Below are positions 17,348 to 25,962 of a DNA stretch of 64,000 nucleotides, piece by piece. The notes beneath the pieces are model-generated. The model saw nothing but the letters and a program-made list of their open reading frames with translations, made no database searches and had not been told where the DNA came from. Within the stretch, counting starts at the first letter, position 1. Each line of letters begins with the position of its first letter. The stretch is from Bordetella parapertussis. GTDB taxonomy: Bacteria; Pseudomonadota; Gammaproteobacteria; Burkholderiales; Burkholderiaceae_B. The DNA lies in NCBI GenBank assembly GCA_945895265.1, contig CAMDEF010000007.1, forward strand, positions 1 through 64,000, written 5' to 3'. The position numbers were made by a program, and so were the translations under genes.

Positions 17348-18703
17348 TTAGCTCACAAAATAATTGACAGAGGGGAACACCTTCTCGCGCGCCACCAGTG
17401 ATGACCAGACGCCGATCACTTCACGGGTGCGATCCTGATGTGGCACACGCTTACCCGTGTGAGCAACACCCGACACAGCCATGCCATCGATTTCACGACC
17501 CACCTTAGCCGCCTCTTCACGGGTCTTGGTGCGAGCCGCCACGCGCACGGCCACTTCGTAAGGCTCGGGGGCATCGGCAGGTGTCGCTGCGCCGTGAATC
17601 GCATTCAATCCCAAGTAATCAATGCGAATCTCTTCGGCTTGCAACTTGACGATTTTGAAACGTTCTTCAAGAATTTTCTTAGCCAGCTCGGCACGTCGCA
17701 AAGCGCCAGGACCTGCATAAAAAAACATATCCTCACCAATAAAGCCCTCGGTGCAGCCAATCGACACCTTCAGCGTTGGTGTGCGGGGCTTGCCGCCGAT
17801 GTGGCTGACACGCACGCGATCGACACCGACCTGCTCGATCTGCACAGTGGTGAAATCGACCACGACATCAGGCGTCAAATAATTTGCCGGATCATGCACT
17901 TCGTACAGCATCTGTTCTTTAATGGTTTCGAGCGTAATGGCGCCACCCGTACCGGCCACTTTGGTGATCACGGCACTACCATCGCGACTGACTTCAGCAA
18001 TCGGAAAACCAAAGTTCCAGGGCTCGGGCACATCTTTAAACCCTGGGTCTGAAAAATACCCGCCCGTTGCTTGCGCACCGCACTCAAGCAAGTGACCGAT
18101 GCCATTACCCTGACCAAGTTTGACGTGATCAAGTGGATCCCAGTCAAACTCATACATCATTGGCGCCATAAAGATTGAGGGATCGGCAACGCGACCCGTG
18201 ATCACAATTTGTGCGCCCGCTTTCAACGCCTCGACAATGGGTTCGGCCCCTTGATAGACTTCAGCCGAAATTAAATTCTCTTTCAGCGTCGAAGTGGGTT
18301 CACCATTTTCTAAAATGACATCTGTCAACTCAAGCACATGCTCGGTAATCAAACTGCCATTGACTGAGGCAACCTTGATGCCTTTAAAACCAAATTCATT
18401 GAGCCAGTACACAATGCGCTTGGCCGCAGCGTCGGGATTGATCCAGCCTTGATTAGTGATGATCTTGGTACCGTTTTTGATGCAAGCAGGCAGCACCGCC
18501 TTCATCCGATCATCTAGGTAGGTGTCGTAACCCGGAAACGATGGGTCACGGCGCGCACGCACTTGAGCCGCCGACACGGTTGCCTCGGCCATGGTTTCAA
18601 AGCACAAATAATCGAGCTGACCTTTTTCGGCGTTCAGCGCAGCGGGTTCAACACGATCACCCCACCACGCCGCACCTGAACCAATTCGGATGACGTCTTT
18701 CAT
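17348..18703 (-). CDS. AtuA-like protein (DUF1446), acyclic terpene utilisation family
   Basis: 451 residues. The family opening IRIGSGAAWWGDR is followed by LDYLCFETMAEAT and TNQGWINPDAAAKRI, and GAQIVITGRVADPSIF lies centrally, all typical of DUF1446. AtuA is required for citronellol/geraniol use in Pseudomonas, but most DUF1446 proteins occur in other acid-degradation clusters and no reaction has been shown to my knowledge. The ATG overlaps the stop of the upstream cyclase gene by one base (TAATG). Confidence 0.88.
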   Translation of the reverse strand: MKDVIRIGSGAAWWGDRVEPAALNAEKGQLDYLCFETMAEATVSAAQVRARRDPSFPGYDTYLDDRMKAVLPACIKNGTKIITNQGWINPDAAAKRIVYWLNEFGFKGIKVASVNGSLITEHVLELTDVILENGEPTSTLKENLISAEVYQGAEPIVEALKAGAQIVITGRVADPSIFMAPMMYEFDWDPLDHVKLGQGNGIGHLLECGAQATGGYFSDPGFKDVPEPWNFGFPIAEVSRDGSAVITKVAGTGGAITLETIKEQMLYEVHDPANYLTPDVVVDFTTVQIEQVGVDRVRVSHIGGKPRTPTLKVSIGCTEGFIGEDMFFYAGPGALRRAELAKKILEERFKIVKLQAEEIRIDYLGLNAIHGAATPADAPEPYEVAVRVAARTKTREEAAKVGREIDGMAVSGVAHTGKRVPHQDRTREVIGVWSSLVAREKVFPSVNYFVS

Positions 18704-19758
18704 TAAACAGTCGCCACCGCAGTCGAAGGCGAGCCCACCGCACCAGGTAAGCGTAACGGAGGTGCAGTCAGCAAGAAACGATTTCGGCCGTTCTTGCGCA
18801 ACCAGTGCGCCAGCGGGGTCAGATAAAACATTTCGCCTAGATGCACACCTAACTTAAACAAGCAGTGTTCATGAATCGGCAAGGTTGCACAGCAACCAAT
18901 GTGGCTAGTGGCCGGATGCGCTTCGACGGCGTAGTTATCGGCCATCAACACCACCAACTGACTATCTGTAATCCAGTTCAACAGTTTTTTGTCGCGACCA
19001 TCCATCGCCGCACAACTATTGTTCAGCAACTGAAGATCAGGCTTACCCTTCATATCCATCAGCATCTGCGCAAAGCCCGTATGCAGGCAAACCATATCGC
19101 CTTTCTCAACAACAACTTTGTCTTGCTCCATGATGCGCATCAAGGTGTCATAAGTGATGTTTTCACGCTTGTTACCAAAGTGAGCATGAAAATCGATCAT
19201 CACACCACGGCCTTGTACACAAGACTCGGCCATATTTTGTATGCCCAGAGCAATCGCGTTTGAGGTACTGCGCTGATCACCCGGTAGGGGCACGCCCGCG
19301 TCTTTTCCGTCGGTGGGGCCTTGAATGTCTTTTCCGGCGCGATAGCCGTTGTAGTAAACAGCCTCAGGTATGCCGTCGTTGTTCGCATCAAACAGCGAGC
19401 CCACATGCGCTAAGCTGTCCCACTGCGTTGAGTACTGCAGATGCATCACAACCAGATCGTCGCTAATGACGTCTGTGTGCTGGTCATTGTCGGCAAACAG
19501 GCGATAGTTCATGTTGGGCCGCCCTTCGCGCAACGTCGGACGTATGACAGGTGGAAACCGCCGCGGGTTCAACAAATTACCCCCCGGCAAATCAAGCGGC
19601 AGGCTCAAGCAAAAAGGGATCCCGTGCTCAACCTCGGCGACGCCCTGTTTGATTTTTTCAGGTGTCAGCAAGTTAATCCGGCCGCGCTGATCATCGGGCC
19701 CAAAATCACCCCAAGTCGAGCCTTCTGGACGCTTTACCCATCTTGTTGAGCTGCTCAT
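18703..19758 (-). CDS. Cyclase-family metal hydrolase (kynurenine formamidase-like fold)
   Basis: 351 residues. The metal-binding block STQWDSLAHVGSLFDANNDG corresponds to the HxGTHxDxPxH region of cyclase/formamidase proteins in the variant found in the long bacterial subfamily, and FHAHFGN and HIGCC supply further histidines. These enzymes hydrolyse amides, lactones or similar bonds in the cytoplasm. It is the first gene of the minus-strand catabolic run. GGAG precedes the ATG by 9 nt. A 12-bp palindrome lies about 70 bp upstream. Confidence 0.85.
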   Translation of the reverse strand: MSSSTRWVKRPEGSTWGDFGPDDQRGRINLLTPEKIKQGVAEVEHGIPFCLSLPLDLPGGNLLNPRRFPPVIRPTLREGRPNMNYRLFADNDQHTDVISDDLVVMHLQYSTQWDSLAHVGSLFDANNDGIPEAVYYNGYRAGKDIQGPTDGKDAGVPLPGDQRSTSNAIALGIQNMAESCVQGRGVMIDFHAHFGNKRENITYDTLMRIMEQDKVVVEKGDMVCLHTGFAQMLMDMKGKPDLQLLNNSCAAMDGRDKKLLNWITDSQLVVLMADNYAVEAHPATSHIGCCATLPIHEHCLFKLGVHLGEMFYLTPLAHWLRKNGRNRFLLTAPPLRLPGAVGSPSTAVATV

Positions 19759-19824
19759 GCTGATATCTCCGTTTGTTTTATTGATGGATTGATTATCACT
19801 CGCGGCGCAGGTGCAACATGGCGA

Positions 19825-19836
19825 CTAGGCGCCTAG
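19825..19836. promoter_or_regulatory. 12-bp perfect palindrome upstream of the cyclase/AtuA operon
   Basis: CTAGGCGCCTAG is self-complementary and lies 67-78 bp before the cyclase ATG, a position that suits an operator near -35. GGGATAACCC abuts it. A GATAAT-like -10 element is visible downstream on the minus strand, but no convincing -35 partner. The regulator is unknown. Confidence 0.4.
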
Positions 19837-19871
19837 GGATAACCCTTGTCCTACCAAGCAGCTTAGGAAAA

Positions 19872-19905
19872 ATAAAAGTCCAGTCACTTTCATGACTGGA
19901 CTTCT
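19872..19905 (-). terminator. Rho-independent terminator of the small basic-protein gene
   Basis: AAGTCCAGTCA (19876-19886) pairs perfectly with TGACTGGACTT (19893-19903) around a 6-nt loop. On the minus strand the stem is followed by TTTTATTTTT. It lies 28 bp after the stop of the 43-residue gene, which supports that gene being an independent transcription unit. Confidence 0.85.
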
Positions 19906-19932
19906 GATTCACCAAAAAAGACTATATAAAAC

Positions 19933-20064
19933 TTAGGCTTTTTTGACTTTTTCAAGCATTTTGAACACGCCTTTAGGGGCGTTGACGAACAGGCGCTTGA
20001 AGGCCTTGCCTAAGCAACGGCGCTCGAGCGTGTTGCGGCGCGTACGTTTTGTTTCTGAAGCCAT
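19933..20064 (-). CDS. Small basic protein of unknown function (43 residues)
   Basis: ATG at 20064 opens a 43-codon frame starting MASETKRTRRNTLERRC and ending FKMLEKVKKA. GGAGAA lies 6 nt before the ATG, a strong ribosome site, and a clear intrinsic terminator follows the TAA. About a third of the residues are Lys or Arg, the predicted helices are amphipathic and there is a single Cys, so nucleic-acid binding is plausible. I do not recognise the family. It is divergent from the double-uvrA gene across 135 bp. Confidence 0.75.
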   Translation of the reverse strand: MASETKRTRRNTLERRCLGKAFKRLFVNAPKGVFKMLEKVKKA

Positions 20065-20199
20065 AGCAATTCTCCGGTAGGGAACCTGTGATAGTACTCT
20101 AAAAGTGCTCTAAAAGCTGCGGCAACTGGATCTTGATGGCTTTAGGGGTATTGATCGGTCAGAAGCCGATTCGCGCAGCACCGGCTTTAAAATCACACC

Positions 20200-23100
20200 A
20201 TGAACCCAACTATCCGCATCACTGGCGCGCGCCAGAACAATCTCAAGAATCTTGACCTGACCCTGAACACTGGCGACTTGACCGTGATTACGGGCGTGAG
20301 CGGCTCGGGTAAGAGTTCACTGGCCTTTGATACGCTGTACGCCGAAGGGCAGCGGCGCTACGTCGAAACCTTCTCGCCCTACGCGCGACAGTTTTTAGAC
20401 CGCATGGATAAGCCGGTGGTTGATCGTATTGAGGGCATCTTGCCCGCGATTGCAATTGATCAGACCAACCCGGTGCGCAGCTCACGCAGCACTGTGGGCA
20501 CTATGACCGAGCTGAATGACCACTTGAAACTGCTGTTTGCGCGCGGCGCACAGTTGAGCTGTCGGGGGTGTGGTCAGGCGGTCTGCCGTGACAGCACCGC
20601 ATCGATTTTTGCCGCGATGGCTGAGCGTTCTGCCCAAGCGGGCAACCCGCGCTTGGTGGTCACCTTTCCGGTTCAAGTGCCCGTCAACTTTACCGAAGAC
20701 GAAGTGCGCGGCTTTTTGGATCAACAAGGCTACACCCGCATACACGCCGACGAAAACCCGACGCAGCCCTCCACAGTCACTGCTGCCGTTGCAGCCAAGC
20801 CCGTCAAAAAGACGACAAAAAAATCAGCCATGCTGTCGCCTCAATTGCGCACGCTGCGTGTGGTGCAAGATCGGTTTCGCTTTGAAGGGTCTGAAGCTTC
20901 GCGGGTGATGGAGGCCTTTGATATTGCCTTAAAGATGGGCAACGGCTTAATCGCCGTGCATGCGCTTGATCCAGACGGCGCTGACACAGAGGTCTGGAAA
21001 TTCAGCGACAAGTTGCACTGCGCTGACTGCAACATCAGTTATAGCGACCCCTTACCCAGCACGTTTTCGTTTAACTCGCCGCTTGGCGCCTGCGAGGCCT
21101 GTCGCGGTTTTGGTCGTGTCATCGGGATCGATTTTGGCTTAGTCATCCCCGACGAGAACAAAACGCTCGAGCAAGGTGCTGTGAAGCCCTGGCAGACGCC
21201 AAGCTACAAAGAGTGTCACGAAGAGATGCTGAAGTACGCCAAACGTGCCAACGTTTCAATCAACACCCCATGGCGCCATTTGCCACAAGAGCATAAAGAT
21301 TGGGTGCTAGATGGCGACCCACTTTGGAAGGGCGGGAGCGGTGCCTGGAAAACCCAATGGTACGGCGTACAAAAATTCTTTAACTGGCTTGAGACCAAGT
21401 CATACAAGATGCATGTGCGAGTGCTGCTGTCAAAGTATCGAAGCTATACCCCCTGCCCAACCTGCCATGGCGCACGCTTAAAGCCCGATGCGTTGCTCTG
21501 GAAAATCGAGCACAAATCGATTCAAGATTTGATGTTGACGCCGATCGTTCAATTGCGCGCGTTTGCCGATACCCTGAAGTTTGACGGGGGGCTCGATGCC
21601 GCAATGGATCTGGTGTTAACCGAAGTACGCGCACGGCTAAAGTTTTTGTGTGACGTTGGCTTAGGGTACCTGACGCTTGATCGACAAAGTCGCACGCTCT
21701 CGGGCGGTGAAGTGCAGCGTATTAACTTGACCACTGCGCTGGGCACCTCGCTCGTCAATACGCTCTTTGTGCTCGATGAACCCTCGATCGGTCTGCACCC
21801 ACGTGATATCCACCGCGTAGTTGAAGTGATGCATCGCTTGCGTGACGCGGGCAATACTTTGGTGGTGGTCGAGCACGATCCACAGGTGATGATCGCCGCC
21901 GATCGCGTCATTGACGTGGGTCCGGGCCCCGGCGAGCGCGGTGGTCAAATCGTCTTTGATGGCACGCCACTCGAACTGCGTGACGCCACGACCTTAACTG
22001 GCCAATACATGGGCGGGCGCATGAAGGTCGAGGCACCCAGGCCTTTACCCGTTGCGGCTAACACTCCTCGCCTGCTGCTTGAAGGCGTGACCGCGAATAA
22101 TCTCAAAAACGTTTCGATCGAAATCCCCCTTGGTCGCTTAGTCTGTGTCACGGGCGTCTCGGGTTCGGGTAAATCGACCTTGATCCAAGACGTGCTCTAC
22201 CCAGGTTTACTCAAGATCATGGGTAAACCCACAGAGTCGCCTGGTGCCTTCGACCGAATCCTTGGCGCCGAACAGTTAGCCGAAGTCGTGATGGTCGATC
22301 AGGCCCAGATCGGCAAAACCGCACGCTCAAATCCTGCCAGTTATGTTGGGGCGTTTGACCCAATTCGCAAACTATTTTCTCAAGCGCCCGTTGCACGCGA
22401 GCGTGGCTACACCGCCGGCACCTTTAGCTTCAACAGCGGCGACGGGCGCTGCCCGACCTGTGGTGGCACGGGCTTCGAGCATGTTGAGATGCAGTTTTTA
22501 TCCGACATCTATATTCGCTGCCCAGATTGCGACGGCAAACGTTTTAGACCAGAGGTTCGTGAGGTAGAAATCGAGCATTTGGGCCGGCGTGCGTCGATCG
22601 ATGCCGTACTCGACATGACAGTCTCTGAAGCACTTGAGTTTTTTAAAGGTCTGCGCGATGTGCAGCTAGGCTTGGCACCACTTGAAGATGTCGGGCTTGA
22701 GTACGTCAAGCTCGGCCAGCCTGTGCCGACGCTCTCGGGTGGCGAGGCGCAACGTTTAAAGCTGGCGGGCCACTTAGCCGAAGCCGCACGCAGCGGTATT
22801 TCAACCGCCAAACTGGCCAAAAAAGGCAGCTTATTTTTATTCGATGAACCGACCACCGGTCTGCATTTTGACGATGTAGCGCGCTTGATGCGTGCCTTCA
22901 GAAAATTACTCGGTGCTGGCCACACACTGCTAATCATTGAACACAATCTTGATGTAATTCGTGCAGCGGATTGGGTCATTGATTTAGGACCAGAAGGCGG
23001 CGATGCTGGCGGTGAGTTGATTGTCTCTGGTAGCCCTGAAACGGTCATGGCACACCCAACTTCGCACACCGGTGCAGCGTTGCGCGAGTACGCAGTTGCC

Positions 23101-25962
23101 ATGACACCTGACGCGATTGGCGCGTCAGTGCTCGACGTTCAAGCAACCGACGATCCTCGGCACGCTGCCCGCGCGCTACGCGAACCATTCACTACCGTCC
23201 ATCTTGACGAGGCAGCTGCGCTCAAAGCCTTGTCCCCTAGCGGGACGCTTGCCGAACAGACTGATGCAACGTCATTGAATGCGTCCACCCTAACGAGTCG
23301 CTCTTCAGGCCGATCACTACAAACCGTCTTAAAAGAAAAACGCCGCGCAGCGAACAGCATTGATATCCTGCACGCGCGAGAACACAATCTTAAAAATATC
23401 AGCGTCAGTATCCCGCACGATAAATTCACCGTGATTACAGGGGTATCGGGCTCGGGCAAATCAACGCTGGCCTTTGATATCTTGTTTAACGAAGGTCAGC
23501 GCCGTTATCTTGAATCGCTCAACGCCTACGCCCGCGCAATTGTGCAGCCTGCAGGCAAACCCGATGTCGATGCTATTTTTGGTATCCCACCTACGGTGGC
23601 AATCGAGCAGCGCACCAGCCGCGGCGGTCGAAAATCGACCGTTGCCACGATGACTGAAATTCACCATTTCTTGCGTCTGTTGTACATGAAGCTGGGCACG
23701 CAAATGTGCCCGCAATGTCAGGTCAGCGTTGAACCACAAAGTGCCGATCAAATCGTCGCTCGGATCATGCGCGACCATAAGGGGCAGCGCATCGGATTGC
23801 TGGCGCCTTTAGTCACGGCTCGAAAAGGTTACTACACGGATCTTGCGAAATGGGCTGCCGGTAAGGGCTACACCCATCTGCGAGTCGATGATGAATTCAT
23901 CGGTACCGCAAAGTGGCCGCGCTTAGATCGCTTTAAAGAGCACACCATTGAGTTACCCGTGGCTGACTTGGTTGTCGGTACCGACAACGAAGCACAACTG
24001 CGTGAAGGTGTTCGCAGCGCGCTCGAACACGGTCAAGGCGTCATGAGCCTGGTAACGTCGCTCGACAGGCTGCACGCAGATATGTCGGCCAAACTTGATC
24101 AAACGCATTTCTCAGTTAAGCGTGCATGTCCAAGCTGTGGCACAAGTTTCCCAGAACCCGACCCACGCATGTTTTCATACAACTCAAAACACGGTTGGTG
24201 CCACGGCTGTTTTGGCACAGGCTTAAAGTTACAAGGGTTTGACGAAGAACAAACAGGCGAGGAAACCGCCTGGAACGCCTGGTACGAAGGTGAAACGACC
24301 ACCTGCACCAGTTGTCATGGTGCCCGCTTAAATCCGATTTCGCGAGCAGTGTTGTGGCGCGATAAATCGATTGCCGAGCTTGCAGGACTAGCGGTGTCAG
24401 ACGCCCACACGTTTTTTACCGCCTTGGTCTTGCGTGGACGCGATGCAGAGATTGCGCGTGACATCTTGTCTGAGATTCGTGGTCGTCTGCAATTTATGCA
24501 AGAAGTGGGGCTAGGCTACCTAGCGCTCGATCGCGCCGCACCCACGCTGTCTGGCGGCGAAGCGCAGCGCATCCGTCTGGCCGCGCAACTGGGTTCCAAC
24601 ATGCAAGGCGTTTGCTATGTGCTTGATGAACCCACGATTGGTTTACATCCGCGCGACAATCGCATCTTGCTAGGGGCTTTATCGCGTTTAGAAAAGAACG
24701 GCAACACCTTAGTCGTGGTTGAGCACGACGACGACACCATTCGCCGCGCAGAACACATCATTGACATTGGCCCAGGCGCAGGGATTCGCGGCGGACGTGT
24801 CGTGGCCCAAGGCACATTACAAGACCTGATGGATGCACCAGAATCCACCACCGGACATTGCCTGAGGCACCCCTTGGCACATCCTCTGCAGCCGCGCAGA
24901 CCGGTGGCAAAAGATACGCCGATGATCACGGTCAAGGGCGCAAAGCTTCATAACTTGCGTCACCTGACGGCACACTTTCCGATCGGGCGCCTCAGCGTGG
25001 TCACCGGTGTATCAGGCTCAGGCAAATCAACGTTAGCCCGTGAAGTGTTGCTCGACAATTTAGGCGCGGCAGTTTCGCTACGCGCCGATCCTCAATGGCA
25101 CGGCTGTGAAAGTATCGAGGGCTGGAAAGCGATCGATCGCGTACTTGAAGTCGATCAAACACCGATTGGCAAAACGCCACGCTCGTGCCCCGCCACCTAC
25201 ATCGGCTTTTGGGATGATGTACGAAAGCAATTCGCTGACACCCAAGAGGCGCGGATTCGCGGCTGGGGTGCAGGACGCTTTTCGTTCAACACGGGAGATG
25301 GTCGCTGCCCGTTGTGCGAAGGGCAAGGCATGCGTACCCTTGAGATGAGCTTTTTGCCAGACATTAAGGTGCCCTGCGATGCGTGCAGTGGTGCACGCTT
25401 TAACACCGACACCTTAGGCGTACGTATGCGCGACAAACACGCTGGCGCGGTGCTGTCGCTTGAGGTCGATGATGCGATTGGCTACTTTGCTGCGCATCCA
25501 AAAATTCGACACCCCTTGCAACTGATGCAAGATGTAGGATTGGGCTATATCACGCTCGGGCAGCCCTCACCCACACTGTCGGGTGGTGAAGCGCAGCGGA
25601 TCAAGTTAGTCACCGAACTTGCAAAAGCCCGGATGACAGAAGGCGTGATCACCACCGGTCGCGCCTCGCGCCTGCCGCATACACTTTACGTACTAGATGA
25701 ACCAACCGTTGGCTTATCCATGGCAGACGTCGAGAAGCTGATACGAGTGTTGCATCGACTCGTTGAAGCCGGCAACACCGTGGTGGTAATCGAACATAAT
25801 CTTGACATCATTGCTGAGGCAGACTGGTTGCTAGACTTAGGTCCAGAAGGCGGTACCGGTGGCGGTAAGCTGGTGATCGAGGGCACGCCCGAGCAAGTGA
25901 TGGAAGTGCGTGCAAAATCGCACACGGGTGAAGTGCTTCATGAGTTTATGCATCGTGTTTAA
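20200..25962 (+). CDS. uvrA: Tandem double-length UvrA-like excinuclease ATPase
   Basis: 1920 residues, twice the 940 of ordinary UvrA. Two complete UvrA units are fused, each with two ABC modules. Walker A GVSGSGKS occurs near 32, 652, 1081 and 1602; LSGGE near 503, 845, 1450 and 1793; Walker B as LDEPSIGLHPRD, FDEPTTGLHFDD, LDEPTIGLHPRD and LDEPTVGLSMAD. Zinc-binding Cys pairs are present, for example CRGC, CADC, CEAC, CPTC, CPDC, CPQC, CTSC, CPLC and CDAC. A poorly conserved linker of about 70 residues (around 975-1050) joins the halves. UvrA dimerises to find bulky DNA lesions; this protein may be a covalent dimer. Long UvrAs of this kind are annotated in Bordetella and Burkholderia relatives, and the canonical uvrA is presumably elsewhere. 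Confidence 0.93.
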   Translation: MNPTIRITGARQNNLKNLDLTLNTGDLTVITGVSGSGKSSLAFDTLYAEGQRRYVETFSPYARQFLDRMDKPVVDRIEGILPAIAIDQTNPVRSSRSTVGTMTELNDHLKLLFARGAQLSCRGCGQAVCRDSTASIFAAMAERSAQAGNPRLVVTFPVQVPVNFTEDEVRGFLDQQGYTRIHADENPTQPSTVTAAVAAKPVKKTTKKSAMLSPQLRTLRVVQDRFRFEGSEASRVMEAFDIALKMGNGLIAVHALDPDGADTEVWKFSDKLHCADCNISYSDPLPSTFSFNSPLGACEACRGFGRVIGIDFGLVIPDENKTLEQGAVKPWQTPSYKECHEEMLKYAKRANVSINTPWRHLPQEHKDWVLDGDPLWKGGSGAWKTQWYGVQKFFNWLETKSYKMHVRVLLSKYRSYTPCPTCHGARLKPDALLWKIEHKSIQDLMLTPIVQLRAFADTLKFDGGLDAAMDLVLTEVRARLKFLCDVGLGYLTLDRQSRTLSGGEVQRINLTTALGTSLVNTLFVLDEPSIGLHPRDIHRVVEVMHRLRDAGNTLVVVEHDPQVMIAADRVIDVGPGPGERGGQIVFDGTPLELRDATTLTGQYMGGRMKVEAPRPLPVAANTPRLLLEGVTANNLKNVSIEIPLGRLVCVTGVSGSGKSTLIQDVLYPGLLKIMGKPTESPGAFDRILGAEQLAEVVMVDQAQIGKTARSNPASYVGAFDPIRKLFSQAPVARERGYTAGTFSFNSGDGRCPTCGGTGFEHVEMQFLSDIYIRCPDCDGKRFRPEVREVEIEHLGRRASIDAVLDMTVSEALEFFKGLRDVQLGLAPLEDVGLEYVKLGQPVPTLSGGEAQRLKLAGHLAEAARSGISTAKLAKKGSLFLFDEPTTGLHFDDVARLMRAFRKLLGAGHTLLIIEHNLDVIRAADWVIDLGPEGGDAGGELIVSGSPETVMAHPTSHTGAALREYAVAMTPDAIGASVLDVQATDDPRHAARALREPFTTVHLDEAAALKALSPSGTLAEQTDATSLNASTLTSRSSGRSLQTVLKEKRRAANSIDILHAREHNLKNISVSIPHDKFTVITGVSGSGKSTLAFDILFNEGQRRYLESLNAYARAIVQPAGKPDVDAIFGIPPTVAIEQRTSRGGRKSTVATMTEIHHFLRLLYMKLGTQMCPQCQVSVEPQSADQIVARIMRDHKGQRIGLLAPLVTARKGYYTDLAKWAAGKGYTHLRVDDEFIGTAKWPRLDRFKEHTIELPVADLVVGTDNEAQLREGVRSALEHGQGVMSLVTSLDRLHADMSAKLDQTHFSVKRACPSCGTSFPEPDPRMFSYNSKHGWCHGCFGTGLKLQGFDEEQTGEETAWNAWYEGETTTCTSCHGARLNPISRAVLWRDKSIAELAGLAVSDAHTFFTALVLRGRDAEIARDILSEIRGRLQFMQEVGLGYLALDRAAPTLSGGEAQRIRLAAQLGSNMQGVCYVLDEPTIGLHPRDNRILLGALSRLEKNGNTLVVVEHDDDTIRRAEHIIDIGPGAGIRGGRVVAQGTLQDLMDAPESTTGHCLRHPLAHPLQPRRPVAKDTPMITVKGAKLHNLRHLTAHFPIGRLSVVTGVSGSGKSTLAREVLLDNLGAAVSLRADPQWHGCESIEGWKAIDRVLEVDQTPIGKTPRSCPATYIGFWDDVRKQFADTQEARIRGWGAGRFSFNTGDGRCPLCEGQGMRTLEMSFLPDIKVPCDACSGARFNTDTLGVRMRDKHAGAVLSLEVDDAIGYFAAHPKIRHPLQLMQDVGLGYITLGQPSPTLSGGEAQRIKLVTELAKARMTEGVITTGRASRLPHTLYVLDEPTVGLSMADVEKLIRVLHRLVEAGNTVVVIEHNLDIIAEADWLLDLGPEGGTGGGKLVIEGTPEQVMEVRAKSHTGEVLHEFMHRV

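Noticed and set aside
17438..18052. 204-codon plus-strand frame antisense to the AtuA-like gene
   Set aside because: The opposite strand encodes a recognisable DUF1446 protein; the antisense product has no domain and is His/Thr-rich as expected for a shadow.
22509..23102. 197-codon open frame on the minus strand inside uvrA
   Set aside because: It is antisense to a highly conserved UvrA region; its sequence has no family resemblance and it arises from the codon use of the plus strand.
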